DNA of 64,000 bases, taken from the NCBI GenBank assembly GCA_910591455.2, contig OU342814.1, positions 20,559,268 through 20,623,267 of the forward strand, given 5' to 3'. Below are positions 1 to 21,385 of the stretch, piece after piece (within the stretch, counting starts at the first letter, position 1; each line of letters starts with the position of its first letter). This stretch comes from Pholis gunnellus. Lineage: Eukaryota > Chordata > Actinopteri > Perciformes > Pholidae. Both the position numbers and the translations under genes were made by a program. Below the pieces are notes generated by a model that worked only from the letters and a program-made list of their open reading frames with translations, did not search any database and had not been told where the DNA came from.

Positions 1-683
1 AATTGGAGTTGGAGTTCATTTTTATAATATCAAAGTCACAAATTAGAATTGCGTGTTTTAATGGCCAAAATTATGAACTTAGTCTGAAACAGCTGTAAAA
101 GGAGAAGGTTTTAGCCATCAACTGCCAATATTAGATGGCTGAAATAACGGTTGCTTGTTAACATTATTCGGCACGCAAAGATGGTGTCCTTGGAAAAAAA
201 AGAAAAAGAGCACCACTCACATTGATTGATAGATTTTCTATTTTCTCTTCTTGAGCATCAAATGAGAGGAGAGTATAATCATCAACATCTTATAATTAGG
301 AATGAATCCTGGTCAAAATAATCGTCTGTGCATTAATCCACCACTGAAAATAGTCCCCAGCAATTTCACTATTTACTCCAGTTTGATGAAAACTAGAGCG
401 GCCAGCTGTTTTAGGATCTTACTTAGGATCTTACTGAGCCTTTAAATGAAAGAGAAACTTAAAATGGCTCACATATATTTAAAGATGTACATCCTCAGGA
501 GGAACCAACAGGTTTGAGGTGTCATATTTTTTGTGGGATTTACATGAACAAAAATACAAAATAACAGCAGCATCATGTTCAGATAATAAACAATGGACAA
601 TGCGTTAGAAAGTAGGAGTTCAGATCACTTTTCCTCTCTCTAATGTAACCACTGCTGTTTCTATTGTTCCCCGTCTCTCTCAG

Positions 684-8757
<8,074 letters not shown>

Positions 8758-9057
8758 CACTGCGGCGAGGAAAATGCAAACAAAAAGCACCGGACGCAGA
8801 GCGTGCAGTCTGTCGGGTCAGTGAAGGACGTAAACGGACGAAAGATGAATTAGATTGGTTTAATGGCGTGAAGGCGCCGCTGTGCGGTAGATTGATGATG
8901 AGTTTGATTTGCTGATGATGCAACGCAGAGGCAGACTGACATCGTAATGTAACAGACTGGTGGAACGAGCTGGACTTATGAGAAACCTGGTTGGTTGTCA
9001 TATGGATTAGTGGCACTTTTGAAGAGCGAGGAGGACATTGACGCATTTCATGTGACA

Positions 9058-9348
9058 TTAAAGGAACAGTGTTTAGGATTTAGTGGCATCTAGCGGTGTG
9101 GTTGCAGATTGCAACCAAACTGAATACCCCACCACAAGCGTGTCGCAGAAAGGTGGCGAAAGGCTCTCGCTAGGTTTGGTTTGTCCTCTCTGGGCTACTG
9201 TAGAAACATGACGGAATCCTTCTAAACTAACAAACACCCAACGATTCTTAGTTTCAGGTCATTGCAAACTGATGAAAACATAGTTATGAATATTATATTC
9301 ACTTTTTTTCTAATAGATCCCACAAAATGCTCAACACTGGCCCTTTAA
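9058..9348. mobile_element. MITE-like element with terminal inverted repeats (family 1)
   Basis: The left end reads TTAAAGGAACAGTGTTTAGG. The reverse complement of the right end starts TTAAAGGGCCAGTGTTGAG. The interior resembles a common teleost short repeat containing a 'tagtggcatctagcggtg' core and a 'gggctactgtagaaacatg' segment. The element is about 291 bp and non-coding. It lies 300 bases past the arfgef3 stop, so it is probably transcribed in the 3' UTR. Family assignment is from memory; the inverted ends are seen directly. Confidence 0.75.
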
Positions 9349-9648
9349 GTTTTTGATTGGCAGATGAAATGATGTAATGAGAAGAATGAAGGAATTTTTT
9401 GTATATCATGGAAATTCAACACATACACATACTGTGTCAAAGCATTTAAATATTATAAGCTTCTTGTCAGTTTTGAAAAACTAATGCGCTCATCATTTTG
9501 TCACAGTATTGTCATATCGTCACAATACGCTTCCTCCAAGGTGGTAAACAATAACGTTTAATTATTGCTTCATCCTAATGTGGATACATGCCTAAATGTG
9601 CGCATATGCAATGAATTATGATTACTGTTAAGTTTATTTGCATACTTT

Positions 9649-9924
9649 TTAAAAGGTACGCTGTGGAGTTTTGTTTTGAGCTTTATTTACATTCAGAGAA
9701 TCAGTTTCTTAGGTCACGACTGCCAACAGCTGTTGGTGAGTTCAATGACATAAAATTAGATTCTTCAAGCCGTTTGTTCGTTACAGCTGTTCAACATCTA
9801 AGTGTTTCATGGCTTCCATGTGCATACCTGCAAGGGCTAGTTGAGCATAAGATTTGAACAAAACGGAGACTCAATCATCAAACCTTAAGTCCATGTGGTC
9901 CAAAACTCTACAGGGTAGCTTTAA
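9649..9924. mobile_element. MITE-like element with terminal inverted repeats (family 2)
   Basis: The left end reads TTAAAAGGTACGCTGTGGAG. The reverse complement of the right end reads TTAAAGCTACCCTGTAGAG. These inverted ends of about 24 bp flank a non-coding interior of about 230 bp. A related left half occurs at 50861 in this window. Confidence 0.7.
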
Positions 9925-12900
9925 GGAAAAGTTATTCTTTCTCTTTTACAACTTGGGATGTATTTTCAACTCCGTTTTGGCCAATATTACTACTCGTTAT
10001 GAGATAAAGGTGAGTAACAATAATGACTCCGCAGATGATGCAATGAGGGAAAATATACTGTTTCAGAACACAACAGATCACGAGCGTTAAAAAAATACAT
10101 TGAGCTAAAATAAGGTCAACTTTAGATATTGTTCTATTTATTTCTTCTTAATCTGAGAGTGAGGTCCGTTACATCCGGTGGAGACGTGTTTTGCATTTTG
10201 AACTGATTGTACATGAATGTTTGTCACTGTAATGCAATTTCTATATCAAGCTTTAAATAATGTGCAGTCATCATTTTACTTCAACTGAATGTTTATTATT
10301 CACTCTTAAACCTTCTGGAATGAGTGTATCACCAAAACGGAGCGATCAAGTATTTATTTTAACCAAAAACCACATGCAGTACGTGTATTTTAATGTTAAA
10401 TGCATCTAATATACAACGCGTTATTTTTCACTGTTTATGTGTGTACATGCATTTATGTAAATGATTTATTATTTAAGATATTTAACGTGTCATTTTGAGC
10501 ATTTTCTATTTTTTTGAGAGTTTTCATTTTTTTATATTTCATATGCAACTAATAAGTAGATGTTTATTTTCTGTTTTGGATCAGTTGATCAGTTATCAGA
10601 GCTCAAGTTGAAGTCTTCAAATAACTTCTTCTGTCCGACCAGCAGTCCAGAACACACACATATATACGTAACAATGTTATAAGACTCAAAAAAGCAACAA
10701 TAATTATAATAGTTATCAGAACTGCTGACATTTGCTGTGGATCTTCTCAGTCTCAGTTTTGACGCTAACAACACAATCAGACCAGAACTTTCCACTTGTA
10801 CACATGACATTTCGTCATTTAAGTTACGCAGATTTCTATGGAATTTACTGAGGTAATTCTTGCTCTACAGAGGATGAACCTCTCAGATTTCAATGACCAC
10901 ATGACTTTACTGAACGTGATCTTGTACTGTTTGCTACCCATCTTGGTTAGCATTAATCTGCAGTCTTTAGGTTTGTTATCTTCTAATAAATAACGCCACT
11001 GCTCTCACCTGGATGATACTAAAAACAACCAAAATGCCACTGTGCATTTTAGGACAGATTATGACCATTATAAAAGAAGAGCGTGTTGAGTTGGTGCTAA
11101 CTTCAGCAGCTCGGACCATATTGAGGGCGGCAGGGCAGGGAGGTCGGGGAGGGAGGGGCATGTGAAGCTCCTAAGAAGATTTACTCTTCTTTTTTCACCC
11201 AGTTTGTCAACCTCCTTTCATTTGTCCCTCTCTCTTTACCGGCTTCGTCTGCTGATTCACTGTTCATCTTTGCCAGTTGTCTCTCTGGATAATGGAAACC
11301 ACCAAACCACCAAAGATGCACCTAAAAACGACTTTTTATGATTCTGCAAATATAACCAGAGCGCCTGGGCCAGTATACAGCTCTGAAGGCGGTAGTGATG
11401 AGATGTAGGTCAGAGGGGAAAGAAATGTGTCGTTCGCAAGATACATTTGTTGCAACAGCCTGTAAATCTTAATTTGGACATTGTGTAAAAGACAAGCGGC
11501 AGCCTGTAAAAGTGAAGCAAATGCAGAAGTGCCTTAAACTTGCATTATTTCTAGTGACCACCAGGAGGTGTAAAATAAATCCGATTGATAGATGTCTATG
11601 AGAAAATTACCCAACTTCTCACTTGATTTCTTACCTCAGTAAACAAAATATTTAACTTCACATTTAACACAATTTAAGTTGCATTTCCTCGTCCCCCCCC
11701 TCGGCCCACAGACTTGCTGCCACACTGAGCTAACATCAGATAACAGAATGTCAGACAAACCTCGGCCCAGTTCCTACTCGCAAACCTATCTCGCACATTT
11801 GCTCCCAGGAAGCTTTAGTGTGTCTCGCCTCTCTGTCCTCTCTCTGCTGTCTCTCAGTGTCCCTGACCCATCCCCACCCGCCCCCATTCCCTGCTGTTAG
11901 AGGACGAGCAGCAGGTGGACAGATGTTGTCGGCCGTCAGTGTGATCAGCAGCAGTGAAGGGAAGGATTTAGTTGGTGTTAAGTCCATGCCAGCGTTTCCA
12001 TCTAAAAAAAGCAGTCGACTAATGTGTCGGTGTCATGCAACAGCAGTTTTTGTTGGTTCCTACTTCGCCTGGTTTTCATTCAGTCATTCACTCTGATGAT
12101 TGTCCTACTTTAAAGTCTCAAGGATGTTGTTTGTGTTGTTTGTGTTTCTCATATTAACGATGACTCTTTTGTCTGCGCTGCTGAGTTTTACCACGACTGT
12201 GCGTTTGTCATACAGCGCAGAGATTAAGACAGAGATTGATTCCTGAACGTAGAAGTTGTGGCACGCTGAAGATCATCACGAGCACAAACGTTATCTGCAC
12301 TCTAAGCAGATTTGATGCACTTGGGTAAAGTATAGTTGGAAACTGAGGAGAAGCTCCAAATCCGCCCATTGTCATGTGTTCCATCGCCAGAAAGATGTTC
12401 CCACAAAGTCTTAGATTTTAAGCTCTTATTGCTTTCTGTTATTGTAAAAGCTCCTTCTTTTGTTCTTTTGCTGGGAAGCTGTAATCGCATTTGTACTGAT
12501 AATTTACAGTAAAACCATCTGCAGTTTAGTGTGCAGTCGAGGGATTATTGGGTCCCTGAACAGATTGACGGCAGTGACCCAATACGCTTGTTCTGCTCAG
12601 AGCTACGACCGATTGCTAGTATATCTTTAAAAAGAACTTCCTAAAAAACAGTGTCAAACAATCTTTAGTTCTCAAGGTTTTGCTTATAAAAAAGAACTAG
12701 TTCAGACAACTCCGATGATGGATGAGATATTTGGCTGGTTTGTTTTGCGACCGGTCGCTAAGTTTAATTTGCAGGGAGGCAGAGCGTTCACCTGGGAGTG
12801 AAGGAGGGAAAGCAAAGCAGCTTAAACTACAAATGTTCTGTTGTCTGACACTGACGGAGAAAGTAGGCAGTATATGAACCTGACTTTTGACATAGTTTCT

Positions 12901-13350
12901 AAAGTGGAAGGGCACATGACAGAGGCTGTCACGAGAACATATAGAACCAGAGAAATGAAATGTACTACCAGTCAGCTGAACAGAAATATCCCTTTCTTTA
13001 AAAAAAGGCATTTGTTAGAAATGATGAATGGTGGAAAATGAAGGATTCAGTGGTTTTGGAGCTTGACTCTTTCTTCCTTTCAATGTCGGTTATAACATGA
13101 TATCTGGGTGAAGTAAGTGTGATTGTTGGCTTAGATAACATGGGATTACGTTTCCACATTGCTGCGTTTCATAACTTTCTCTTACCTCTGTTTTTTTGTT
13201 ATTTTTTTAGCTGCACCTTAAACTCTATTAACCAGAAACTGGATCTTGAGCTCTGGCTGCTGCACCTGAACTTGAACCACTGACAATGACAAGATTGTTG
13301 ACCCTCATACAGTTAAATACGTGTAACTTCACTCCAAAGAAAAGGTGTTG

Positions 13351-13351
<1 letters not shown>

Positions 13352-13411
<60 letters not shown>
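13352..13411 (+). repeat. (TG)30 microsatellite
   Basis: A 60-base TG run in the probable arfgef3 3' UTR. Confidence 0.97.
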
Positions 13412-13416
<5 letters not shown>

Positions 13417-13866
13417 TAAAGCAGGACAGGAGGACTCGGACAACGTGAAGTATTTAATTGCAGATTATTTGTGTCCCTTTTGAGTGCAACAAACTCACCG
13501 GTAGAAAGACATTTCCAAACGGTTTGTGTGGGACTTTAAGGCTGTTTTTGGAACGGCACAACTGTCGAAATGTATGATGTATCCGTTCATATCCCTGCAG
13601 ATGAATGTGCAGACGGTTCCCGATACGAACGCAGGCTTTCTGCTCATTCAGGTGGTTGGTGTGTCTGTTTGCTTCCTTCGCTGACCTTGAACGCTTCGCT
13701 GCTGGACCGGCATCAGCAGGTCAGCTAATGTCGTGACTGTGATTTCTAAAAGTGTATTTTTTTTTTTTTTCTTCCGCTTTTGATATCAAAGAAAGGCACC
13801 TGTAATCTCTCCTGCTGAAGTTTCTAACCCTGCTCTGGCTTTGCCCGTCTGCTCTGTGTGTTGTAC

Positions 13867-13872
13867 AATAAA
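13867..13872 (+). terminator. Candidate distal polyadenylation signal (AATAAA) of arfgef3
   Basis: A canonical AATAAA hexamer is followed within 30 bases by T/GT-rich DNA. It is the best-placed signal before the next gene on the same strand. Assignment to arfgef3 is inferred. Confidence 0.4.
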
Positions 13873-13899
13873 AGCAGTTTATCTCACGTTTGTCATCAT

Positions 13900-15084
13900 G
13901 TTGTCGCAACTCGTTCTCATCCCAGCTCGTCACACACTGACCCTCGGTCAGGAACGTTAGCGTCCCTTTCTAACTAACTGTGACGCTCCACCGCGGTCGC
14001 AATAAACACGTGGTTAACGTTTAGGCAACAAAACTTGTTTAGAAAATATATCATGGTTGGGCTTAAAATAGGTATAAACTAAGTAAATTGTAAACAACTT
14101 AACATATTTATGTATAATGACCCACTGAGCAGTAGTAAACTTTATGGACCAGGATTTACTGGCTACATATAACACTGCACATCCCTGCGTTTATAGTATA
14201 AGTTGTACATTTAACAATCCCACAATGCAATGTTAAGTTACAGTACATTTTGAAAACGTCTCATAGTGTTAGTGGTTTATGCGTGTTTTATCCTAAACAA
14301 AATGTTTTGAACTTATAATGCAAGGACCTCATTTCAGAGGTCAGAGAATAATTAACATCTAGAGTCCTCAAGCTTTTCTGTTTATCATCTGTGATCTTTT
14401 CAAAGTTGGGATTCAATCAAATGGATTTGTAACCATCCTCCAAGGACCGCACTGTTCGTACAAGGATTTTAACATAGTGGCCACAGATGGAAGTGCAGGT
14501 CATGTGACACCCAGGGGACAGACGGACTGTTTGCCAAACAAACTAGAACATCCTTTGACAACCTTACACACATTCAAACATCGACTTTTTGAGATGTTGA
14601 CACTCGAGCTCTTAAGGACGGGGTCGAAGTGCATCCTTTGTCTAACAAAGTTTTTTATCTTTTACACTTGAGACCGCTGTCTCCCACCACCATTTATCAT
14701 TGGTTTCTTTTAACCATGAACACATGTGAATCATCCGTTCATCCTTGTCTCATTCACACACAACACACAAACAAATGCACACACACACAGTTGTGTGTTG
14801 TTGCTGCTGCTGACCAGCTTCCAGCAGCTGTAAATCCTCCCATCAGGACCGGTGACGTTTCTCCTCTCAGCTGGACACACGGACTATCTGCTGCCCTCGT
14901 TTCTTCCTCCCTCCTCCCCCCCCGCTGTTATTATTTCAGGCTGATCACTTCGGCTCAGCAGTCAGTGACCCTCTGAGCTCACAGCGAACTTGTCGTCCTC
15001 ATCTCTCCGTCCACCACACGTCTCTCTGAGCTCTCTCTCGACCCCTGTAGCCCCTGGCTCCGGCTGGGCTTCAGATCCTCCACC
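13900..15084. other. Intergenic DNA and 5' flank of the smim28-like gene
   Basis: No exon was recognised. The last 150 bases before the next ATG are C/T-rich and GC-richer than their surroundings, as expected for a TATA-less promoter and 5' UTR. No TATA box was seen. Confidence 0.4.
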
Positions 15085-16825
15085 ATGCGGTCTCTGTTGG
15101 AGAGCAGCTGGATGAAGTTTGGACCGGCCGGCCGGGACTCTCTGGACTATTCGCCTGGACCCTCGTCTCTGCCCTTCACCAACGGACAGGCTTCGGTGAG
15201 TTTATCCAAATCGAATCTGTTTTTTATTTTTTATTTGTATCAATCCTTTAATCTGTAAAAGCAGAAGCAGAATGCTGTCATAATTGCACATCATGAACTA
15301 AAATATTACTATTTTTTGTAGCTTCTTACTGAACAAAGTTTGCACCTGCAGCTTTTAAAGATTATTAAAGACGGACTTCTGCAAGATCACTTCCACATGC
15401 ACAAGGCTTTATCAGCAAAATTATGGCATTTTGGCATTTGGCCAATGAGATTAACAAGGTTAATGTCAGATGCCAGATAAAGTCTTTATCTGACTGTTGA
15501 ATGTTGTTGGTAATCAGGGCAATGGAGACTTTTAACTACATAGTGTCGTATGGACAGGAGGTTTCCCATGCTGTGATAATACTTGTGATGACCAGTTATG
15601 CCAAAATCAATATTTAATCCATACATTTCTATACCTTATTATAAAATGATTAATCTCTGCAAACTGTTTGTGGGAAACATTTCAAAGTGCAAAAGCGAAC
15701 AAGAAACACGACTTTCAAGTTTCTTAGTTTACCCACAGATGGTTTGCATTTAAGATGTTAAATGTAAACAGCAAAATGTAACACTACTACTTGATTTTGC
15801 TTTATTCAATCTTAATCTCGCATTCAGAGCGCTATCAACATTTATGAAGTATTTAGGTTAAACGTGTTTATTCAGCAGCAGTGTACTCACACTAACACTC
15901 AGTAGTTTTGGTGGTCCAGATTGTACAGATTAACTCGCATGAATTTGGTCAAACAGATGTTTTGTGACTGGCAGCACCCTCTGTTGGTCAGATGTCTTAA
16001 TACCATCTGACTTCACTATTTCTTTTACTAAGAAGTTATTGTTAGTTTCTCTGTTTTTGTCACCAACTAACCCTCCTCTAACAACACGACAGTTTATCAC
16101 TTCACTTTAACAGCACAGTGTAGTACATCAAATATAGATCATAAAAATCTACATTTGCATTCAAATGATTAATATGTGAATATTATGTTTGTTTTCCTCA
16201 CTTCGACATTTGTCAAATATTGTACAATTGAATTGATTAATGCACGAAAAAATGAAGACTGTGCAAATTGTGATGCAATGATCATGTATCAATCTGTCTT
16301 CAGAAAATGTGATCTAATCTTTTTGTGCCTGACTCACAGGGCCAGAGCTCAGGTGAGGCCATCATCAGTGCAAAATCCATCACCTTCATCACCCTAGCAG
16401 CCGTCTCCGTCCTCCTCTTCAGTGTCTTCGGCTTCCTGATGTGGCGCCGCAGGCAGAGCTTCGGCCTTAATGGCAAACTGGGATTGGCAAACGTGATCGA
16501 CCTGGAGGACCTGCAGGACCCGGAGAGGAACTGCGAGCTGCTCTCCTCCATCCGACGGCAGTCCAGCAGACGGCAGTCCAGCAGACGGCACCGGCGGCCC
16601 AGCTCCAGCTCCGAGCAGGACACGACGGACGGCGTGTTCCTCATGGTCTACCTGCCCTCGCCGTATGAACACACGCTCACCAGGCTAGCCAGAGCCGCCA
16701 GCACGAGCTCCAGGGACTTGGAGCTGCTTCCGCCAAGTCCTGGACCAGAGACAGGCGGCAGAGAGGAAGTCGACGGGATGAGGCTGAACGACCAGGTGAC
16801 CCTTGAGGAAGAAAACAAGGACTGA
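15085..16825 (+). CDS. smim28: Single-pass membrane protein, probably SMIM28
   Basis: Two coding exons, 15085-15195 (37 codons) and 16340-16825 (TGA), join in phase 0 across a GT-AG intron and encode 198 residues. The start context is CACCATGC. The N-terminus, MRSLLESSWMKFGPAGR, resembles the start of human SMIM28 as I remember it. That gene lies next to ARFGEF3 on human 6q, so synteny agrees. One hydrophobic segment (about residues 50-72, ending in MWRRR) has no preceding signal peptide, which suggests a short luminal or extracellular N-terminus and a cytosolic tail of about 125 residues. The tail is acidic at 91-103, Arg/Ser-rich at 109-123, and contains a conserved-looking VYLPSPYEHTL segment. 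Function is unknown. The protein identity is solid as a real gene; the name is moderately sure. Confidence 0.8.
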
Positions 16826-17256
16826 ATCAAGGCAGGATACAAAGGAGAGAAGAGGATGGAGTATGATAACACGTCCACTGATTTCCTGTTGAGGAAGACA
16901 TCTTCAAACCTTTCTACCTAACAAGACTGAGCATCAACGTAGATCTTGAGTTAGAAGAAGAGATTGCCATCACACGGCCCTGACCTGTTGCACCAACACC
17001 TCTTTTGTAGATCTGTATAGATTTTTAGATGTGGTTTGGTTGGATCGCTACCGCAAAGTCCGGTCTTCAAACCTCCCATTGGATGATATATCCTCTGTGA
17101 TTCTCCCTCTAACAGACAACTTCATGCTGCTGAACACTCATGACTGATACAGAATGACTGGTTTTATTTTTTTAGGCGTCCCTCTCTTGATAACTGTGGA
17201 CTTTCACAGGAATCAAACCTCCTGATATATTTCAGATACAAGACAGTTCTCTAAGA

Positions 17257-17278
17257 CCCCCCCCCCCCCCCCCCCCCC
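17257..17278 (+). repeat. Poly-C tract (C22) in the 3' UTR
   Basis: A run of 22 cytosines about 430 bases past the smim28-like stop codon. Confidence 0.95.
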
Positions 17279-17570
17279 GTCTGTACTCTGCTGCCTCTGT
17301 ACAGTATAGAAATGACTGAAGAAGGTGCAGAATCAACTGAGTGCTTTTAACATAACTTTTTACATTATTCATCATACATAACCTGGAAAGGCTAGGATTG
17401 TAAAAATCATCTGGATTGAAATCATTCTATTTTCTAATCTGTGTATTTTATCTGTAACACAAGCTGTAGCATCCTTTTAGAGATGTATTTTGTAATATTG
17501 ATACTTGTATTCATTTTTGCTGTGTGATATTCACAGTCTCATTGTCTGACCTCTGGATACAATGACTGAC

Positions 17571-17576
17571 AATAAA
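17571..17576 (+). terminator. Polyadenylation signal of the smim28-like gene
   Basis: Canonical AATAAA about 745 bases past the stop, followed by GT-rich sequence (gtggagtagttggttgttc). Confidence 0.8.
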
Positions 17577-17599
17577 GTGAAGGAGAAAGTGGAGTAGTT

Positions 17600-18496
17600 G
17601 GTTGTTCTACGGTGTCTTTGCAGTATTTCATCTCACACATCACCAAAATAAAACAACAAAGCATGGTTTAAACACTTCAAAACAACTGCTTTGCCCAACA
17701 TCTGCATCTTTAGATATGCATCTAGATAGCAACAACCGCTACCGATCTGTTAATAAATGGTTATTTGATTAAACACGGTTACTCTAAAATGCACGTAAAT
17801 GTCATTTTTGACCAAATCAAATCTTTTTAAAATCAGCGACTTAACATCTACACAGCTTGCTGAGAATCAGTTTGATTTTAAACCTTATTGTTTAGGTAAT
17901 GTTATGTTACCTGTATGAATAAGATACTGAGAGGAAAATAATATTGCTTTTAATTACCGTCTAATTTGTAGATGCACAACCTGATTGATGCAGATGAAGC
18001 AGGACTTCTTGTTGATGTGTAGCACATGTCCTTTTGAAAAAGTCCCTTCACAGAATGCCAGTATTCTCTATGCAACACCACTTTCCCATAAATACTGTAG
18101 TGTACTGTAATTTAAAATATATAGGATACTGTCTAGTGTCTCTGTGCTGTTGCTTCAAATGGGACAGCCCACAATGCATTGCTAACTACAGTACACAACC
18201 GTATTACACAAATACCGTAGATTAATGGTGAAATTGGCTGTAAAATAACATTTGTTTACAGTGTAGGAGCTGCTTCAAATGTTGTCAATCAGTGGCTGAA
18301 CGTGTGTCTGCACTTGTTGGTCGGTGTGCATAGTTTTCTGTATAATAAAATGCATCTGCTGCAGCCGCACCCAGCGCTCACAATAAACGCATAGGATCCT
18401 TTATTCGGTTTTAACCAGTTCATTGCCTAATAAATGCAGCATGCCCGGCTGCTCATTGTGCTCTGTGCTGCAGCACATGCTGTTCAGGAGGATAGC
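17600..18496. promoter_or_regulatory. Intergenic DNA and probable promoter of SLC5A7-like copy A
   Basis: A TATA-like stretch (TATAATAAAA) at about 18341-18350 lies about 150 bases upstream of the chosen ATG. A second, weaker in-frame ATG occurs at 18434. No coding exon is seen before it. Confidence 0.35.
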
Positions 18497-21339
18497 ATGG
18501 CTCTCAACGTCCCGGGACTCGTAGTCACCATCATATTCTACCTGCTGGTGCTCGGTATCGGCATATGGGCTTCCATCAAATCCAAAAGGGATGAAAACAG
18601 GACGCAGGCAAACCATGCAGACATGGCTCTGCTGGGCGACAGGAACATTAACTTGGTCATGGGAATCTTCACCACAACCGGTGAGTTTCTTTGTGCTGCA
18701 GCTGCAGCAGCTGTAACCTGCAGGTTCATAGACTGTTAAAAAAACAAACATGCATTTTAATTGCATGATTTCTTTTACCATATTACCATATGGTAGATTG
18801 TGTTTAACGGTGCAGTGTGTAGTATTTTGAGCTGACTTTATTGCAGGTTAACACTTGGCTGCGTCTGAACACTGTGCACGCCGCTTTACATCCTCCCACT
18901 AGGAAAACAGCACTACAGCCCTCTATTGGTCCTGACTGCCATAACATACAAAACAGCCACTACATAACGTTATTAATAAATATGTTTTAGATAATCACCC
19001 AAAAATAAGAATCGTTGTGTTTAACTCGTTTAAATTAGTCGTTTATTTCGACATAAGGTATAGCGAATGCTCTTCGCGAAGCCGGTGTTACGGTTCAACC
19101 AGGGACCATGTTAACTGGTGACCTCCGGCCGAATGCGTCTGTTGTTGTCTTAGCTACGGCAGCTGTTAAAAACGAGAAGAGAACACGTAGCTGTCCTCGT
19201 GAATGCCGCATTGTTTAGTTTTGCAATACAGTGTCAAACCTTCTCATTCAAGTTGATCTGGTTGTTTTAGATTTCTATGTATGCCTCCAATCCTTACGTC
19301 CTGCCTATCGTGGCGTAATAGCACTGCCTCCGCATGCTAATTATTTTTCCACTCAATGATATGAGTTCGAATCCCGTATATACCTTTTAATTAATGAATT
19401 TGTATTTTTTTTAACTGTGCTACAGAGTTCTTCTACGTAACACATGTTTCCACAAAACAGGCTCCAAAGACGATTATGTGTTTGTTTGTTTTTATACCAA
19501 ATTTATTATTTCAAAGGAAGGGGAATTTGCTCCCTTCCTGTCAACACATAAACAACAAGCAAGCGACGTTTCAAACTCGAGTGGACTAGTTTCCTCAAAA
19601 GACGCTCCAACGTCGAATCCGGTATGTTTTGACCAAAGACTGTAAATGAGAAGGTTTGACACTGTATTGCAAAACTAAACAATGCGGCATTCACGAGGAC
19701 AGCTACGTGTTCTCTTCTCGTTTTTAACAGCTGCCGTAGCTAGGACAACAACAGACGCATTCGGCTGGAGGTCGCCAGTTAACAGGGTCCCTGGTTGAAC
19801 CATAACACCGGTCGCCGTGTTTCTACGGTTGCCCAGAATGGACAAACCAAACAACTGGCTCAAACCACACAAGGGCTGCGGGTCGATAAGTCCTAAAATG
19901 ACCTCCTAACGTCCATTACCTAACCACTTTTCCTTGACCTCTATGCAAAACATCATGGGGTCAAGGAAAGATATGAAGGAGAATTCATGAGGAGTTAGGA
20001 AAAGGCAACCGTGGTGTTTCGAAAATCCGACTTTGTGTCACTGACGTAGGTCTGCCATGGAGAAACTACAAAGGACTACAAAAAGCGCAACTAAAACATG
20101 ACCCCATACAATGTGTTCATCTGTGGCATGCAGGCTTCATAAACAGCTTCTTCTGTGAGAGGCTGCTTCACTCGAAGGAGAGATACCAGAGCTCCTTCAT
20201 TCCTGCTGCTTTCACACTTAACAATCAACACTGCTTCAGTAGTTCACTTGTGCAACATCTATCTAACTGTTCAATATCAATATCCTTTGTGCAATAATGT
20301 AGATTAAACGGTTTGGTTATATTTAGCTTTTTAACAGTTTAATAAACTATCATAGGCCTTTGCATCATAGACAGTTTGCTATATTTACTGTTCATTTTAT
20401 TTCGTATTCTTTTTTACATAATATGAAATGAAACGTAAGGAATGTCTATTCATATTCATCAACATCAATCCCATTACTTTATGACTGTATGCGTATAATT
20501 GTTAAACCTGTGGGACATAAGGATATCGTTTGTTTTCATGGCGTCACTTTTAATGTTGCCGCCGCAACAGATTGTGGGGTGGGATTCTCTACTTTCCTTT
20601 ATTAAAGGAAGGTCCAATGTTTCCTATGCTAAAGGAGGTAATAAAGGAAGCATTGAAGCACCTTTCCTTAGCATTTAGAGAATTCAAACAGCTCTTGTCA
20701 TGGCGGCCACTTAGATATGTCCGGGTCATTTCACTCAGTTAGGAACCTTCCTAAGCAAAAAGGACTCTTCGACCTCAGCCGGGGCCGTTAGAGTTTTCCT
20801 GTTTTCGGGTCGGCCACCGTAGTTCTCAGGAGAAAGAGTCTGTATACAGCGCACCAAGCTTTCAACTCTACTGAAAACCCACCCGTGTCATTTATTTAGA
20901 GTGAGAGAGTCCACACAGGACAGGGAAGAGGGAGGTGGAAGGGTCAAACTAAAATATGACTTTTGCCAAGGAGGCCGCTGTTTGTGTCTCCTGCAAAACA
21001 AAATGTGAACGTTGACATTTTGAGGGAAGTTTATTTTAAAAAGACTCGATGAAAATGCTGACGCGAGAGGGATCCGTAGAGCGTCAAAGTTTAAAGTTTT
21101 AAGTTAATTATTCCATGCACGTTCAATCTTGAAGTTGATATGAAAGGTTGAGGGAAGTTTGAGGTCAGTTAGTTTTGATATGGCTTTTAACGTTTGTAAA
21201 TGGGACATGTGAGTGCGTCCAATGTTTGCTCCGTGCATAAGACTGAAGACAGAAATCAGTTAACACACGACAATCATCTCGACATCTACAAGGACGACTG
21301 TAATAACAACTTGTAAGACATTTGAAAAATGTGAAAATG

Positions 21340-21385
<46 letters not shown>

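Larger units (their letters stand above)
8758..13890 (+). other. arfgef3: Probable long 3' UTR of arfgef3
   Basis: No coding exon was found between the arfgef3 stop and the next gene. AATAAA hexamers occur at 10985, 11575 and 13867-13872. The last is followed by a GT-rich stretch typical of a cleavage site. Mammalian arfgef3 also has a multi-kilobase 3' UTR, so a UTR of about 5.1 kb is plausible. The end point is inferred. The region contains two MITE-like elements (9058-9348 and 9649-9924) and a (TG)30 microsatellite. Confidence 0.4.

Noticed and set aside
19363..19376. A tRNA gene based on the B-box-like motif
   Set aside because: No cloverleaf can be drawn around it. It sits inside the spacer of the inverted repeat and fits a SINE-like remnant better.
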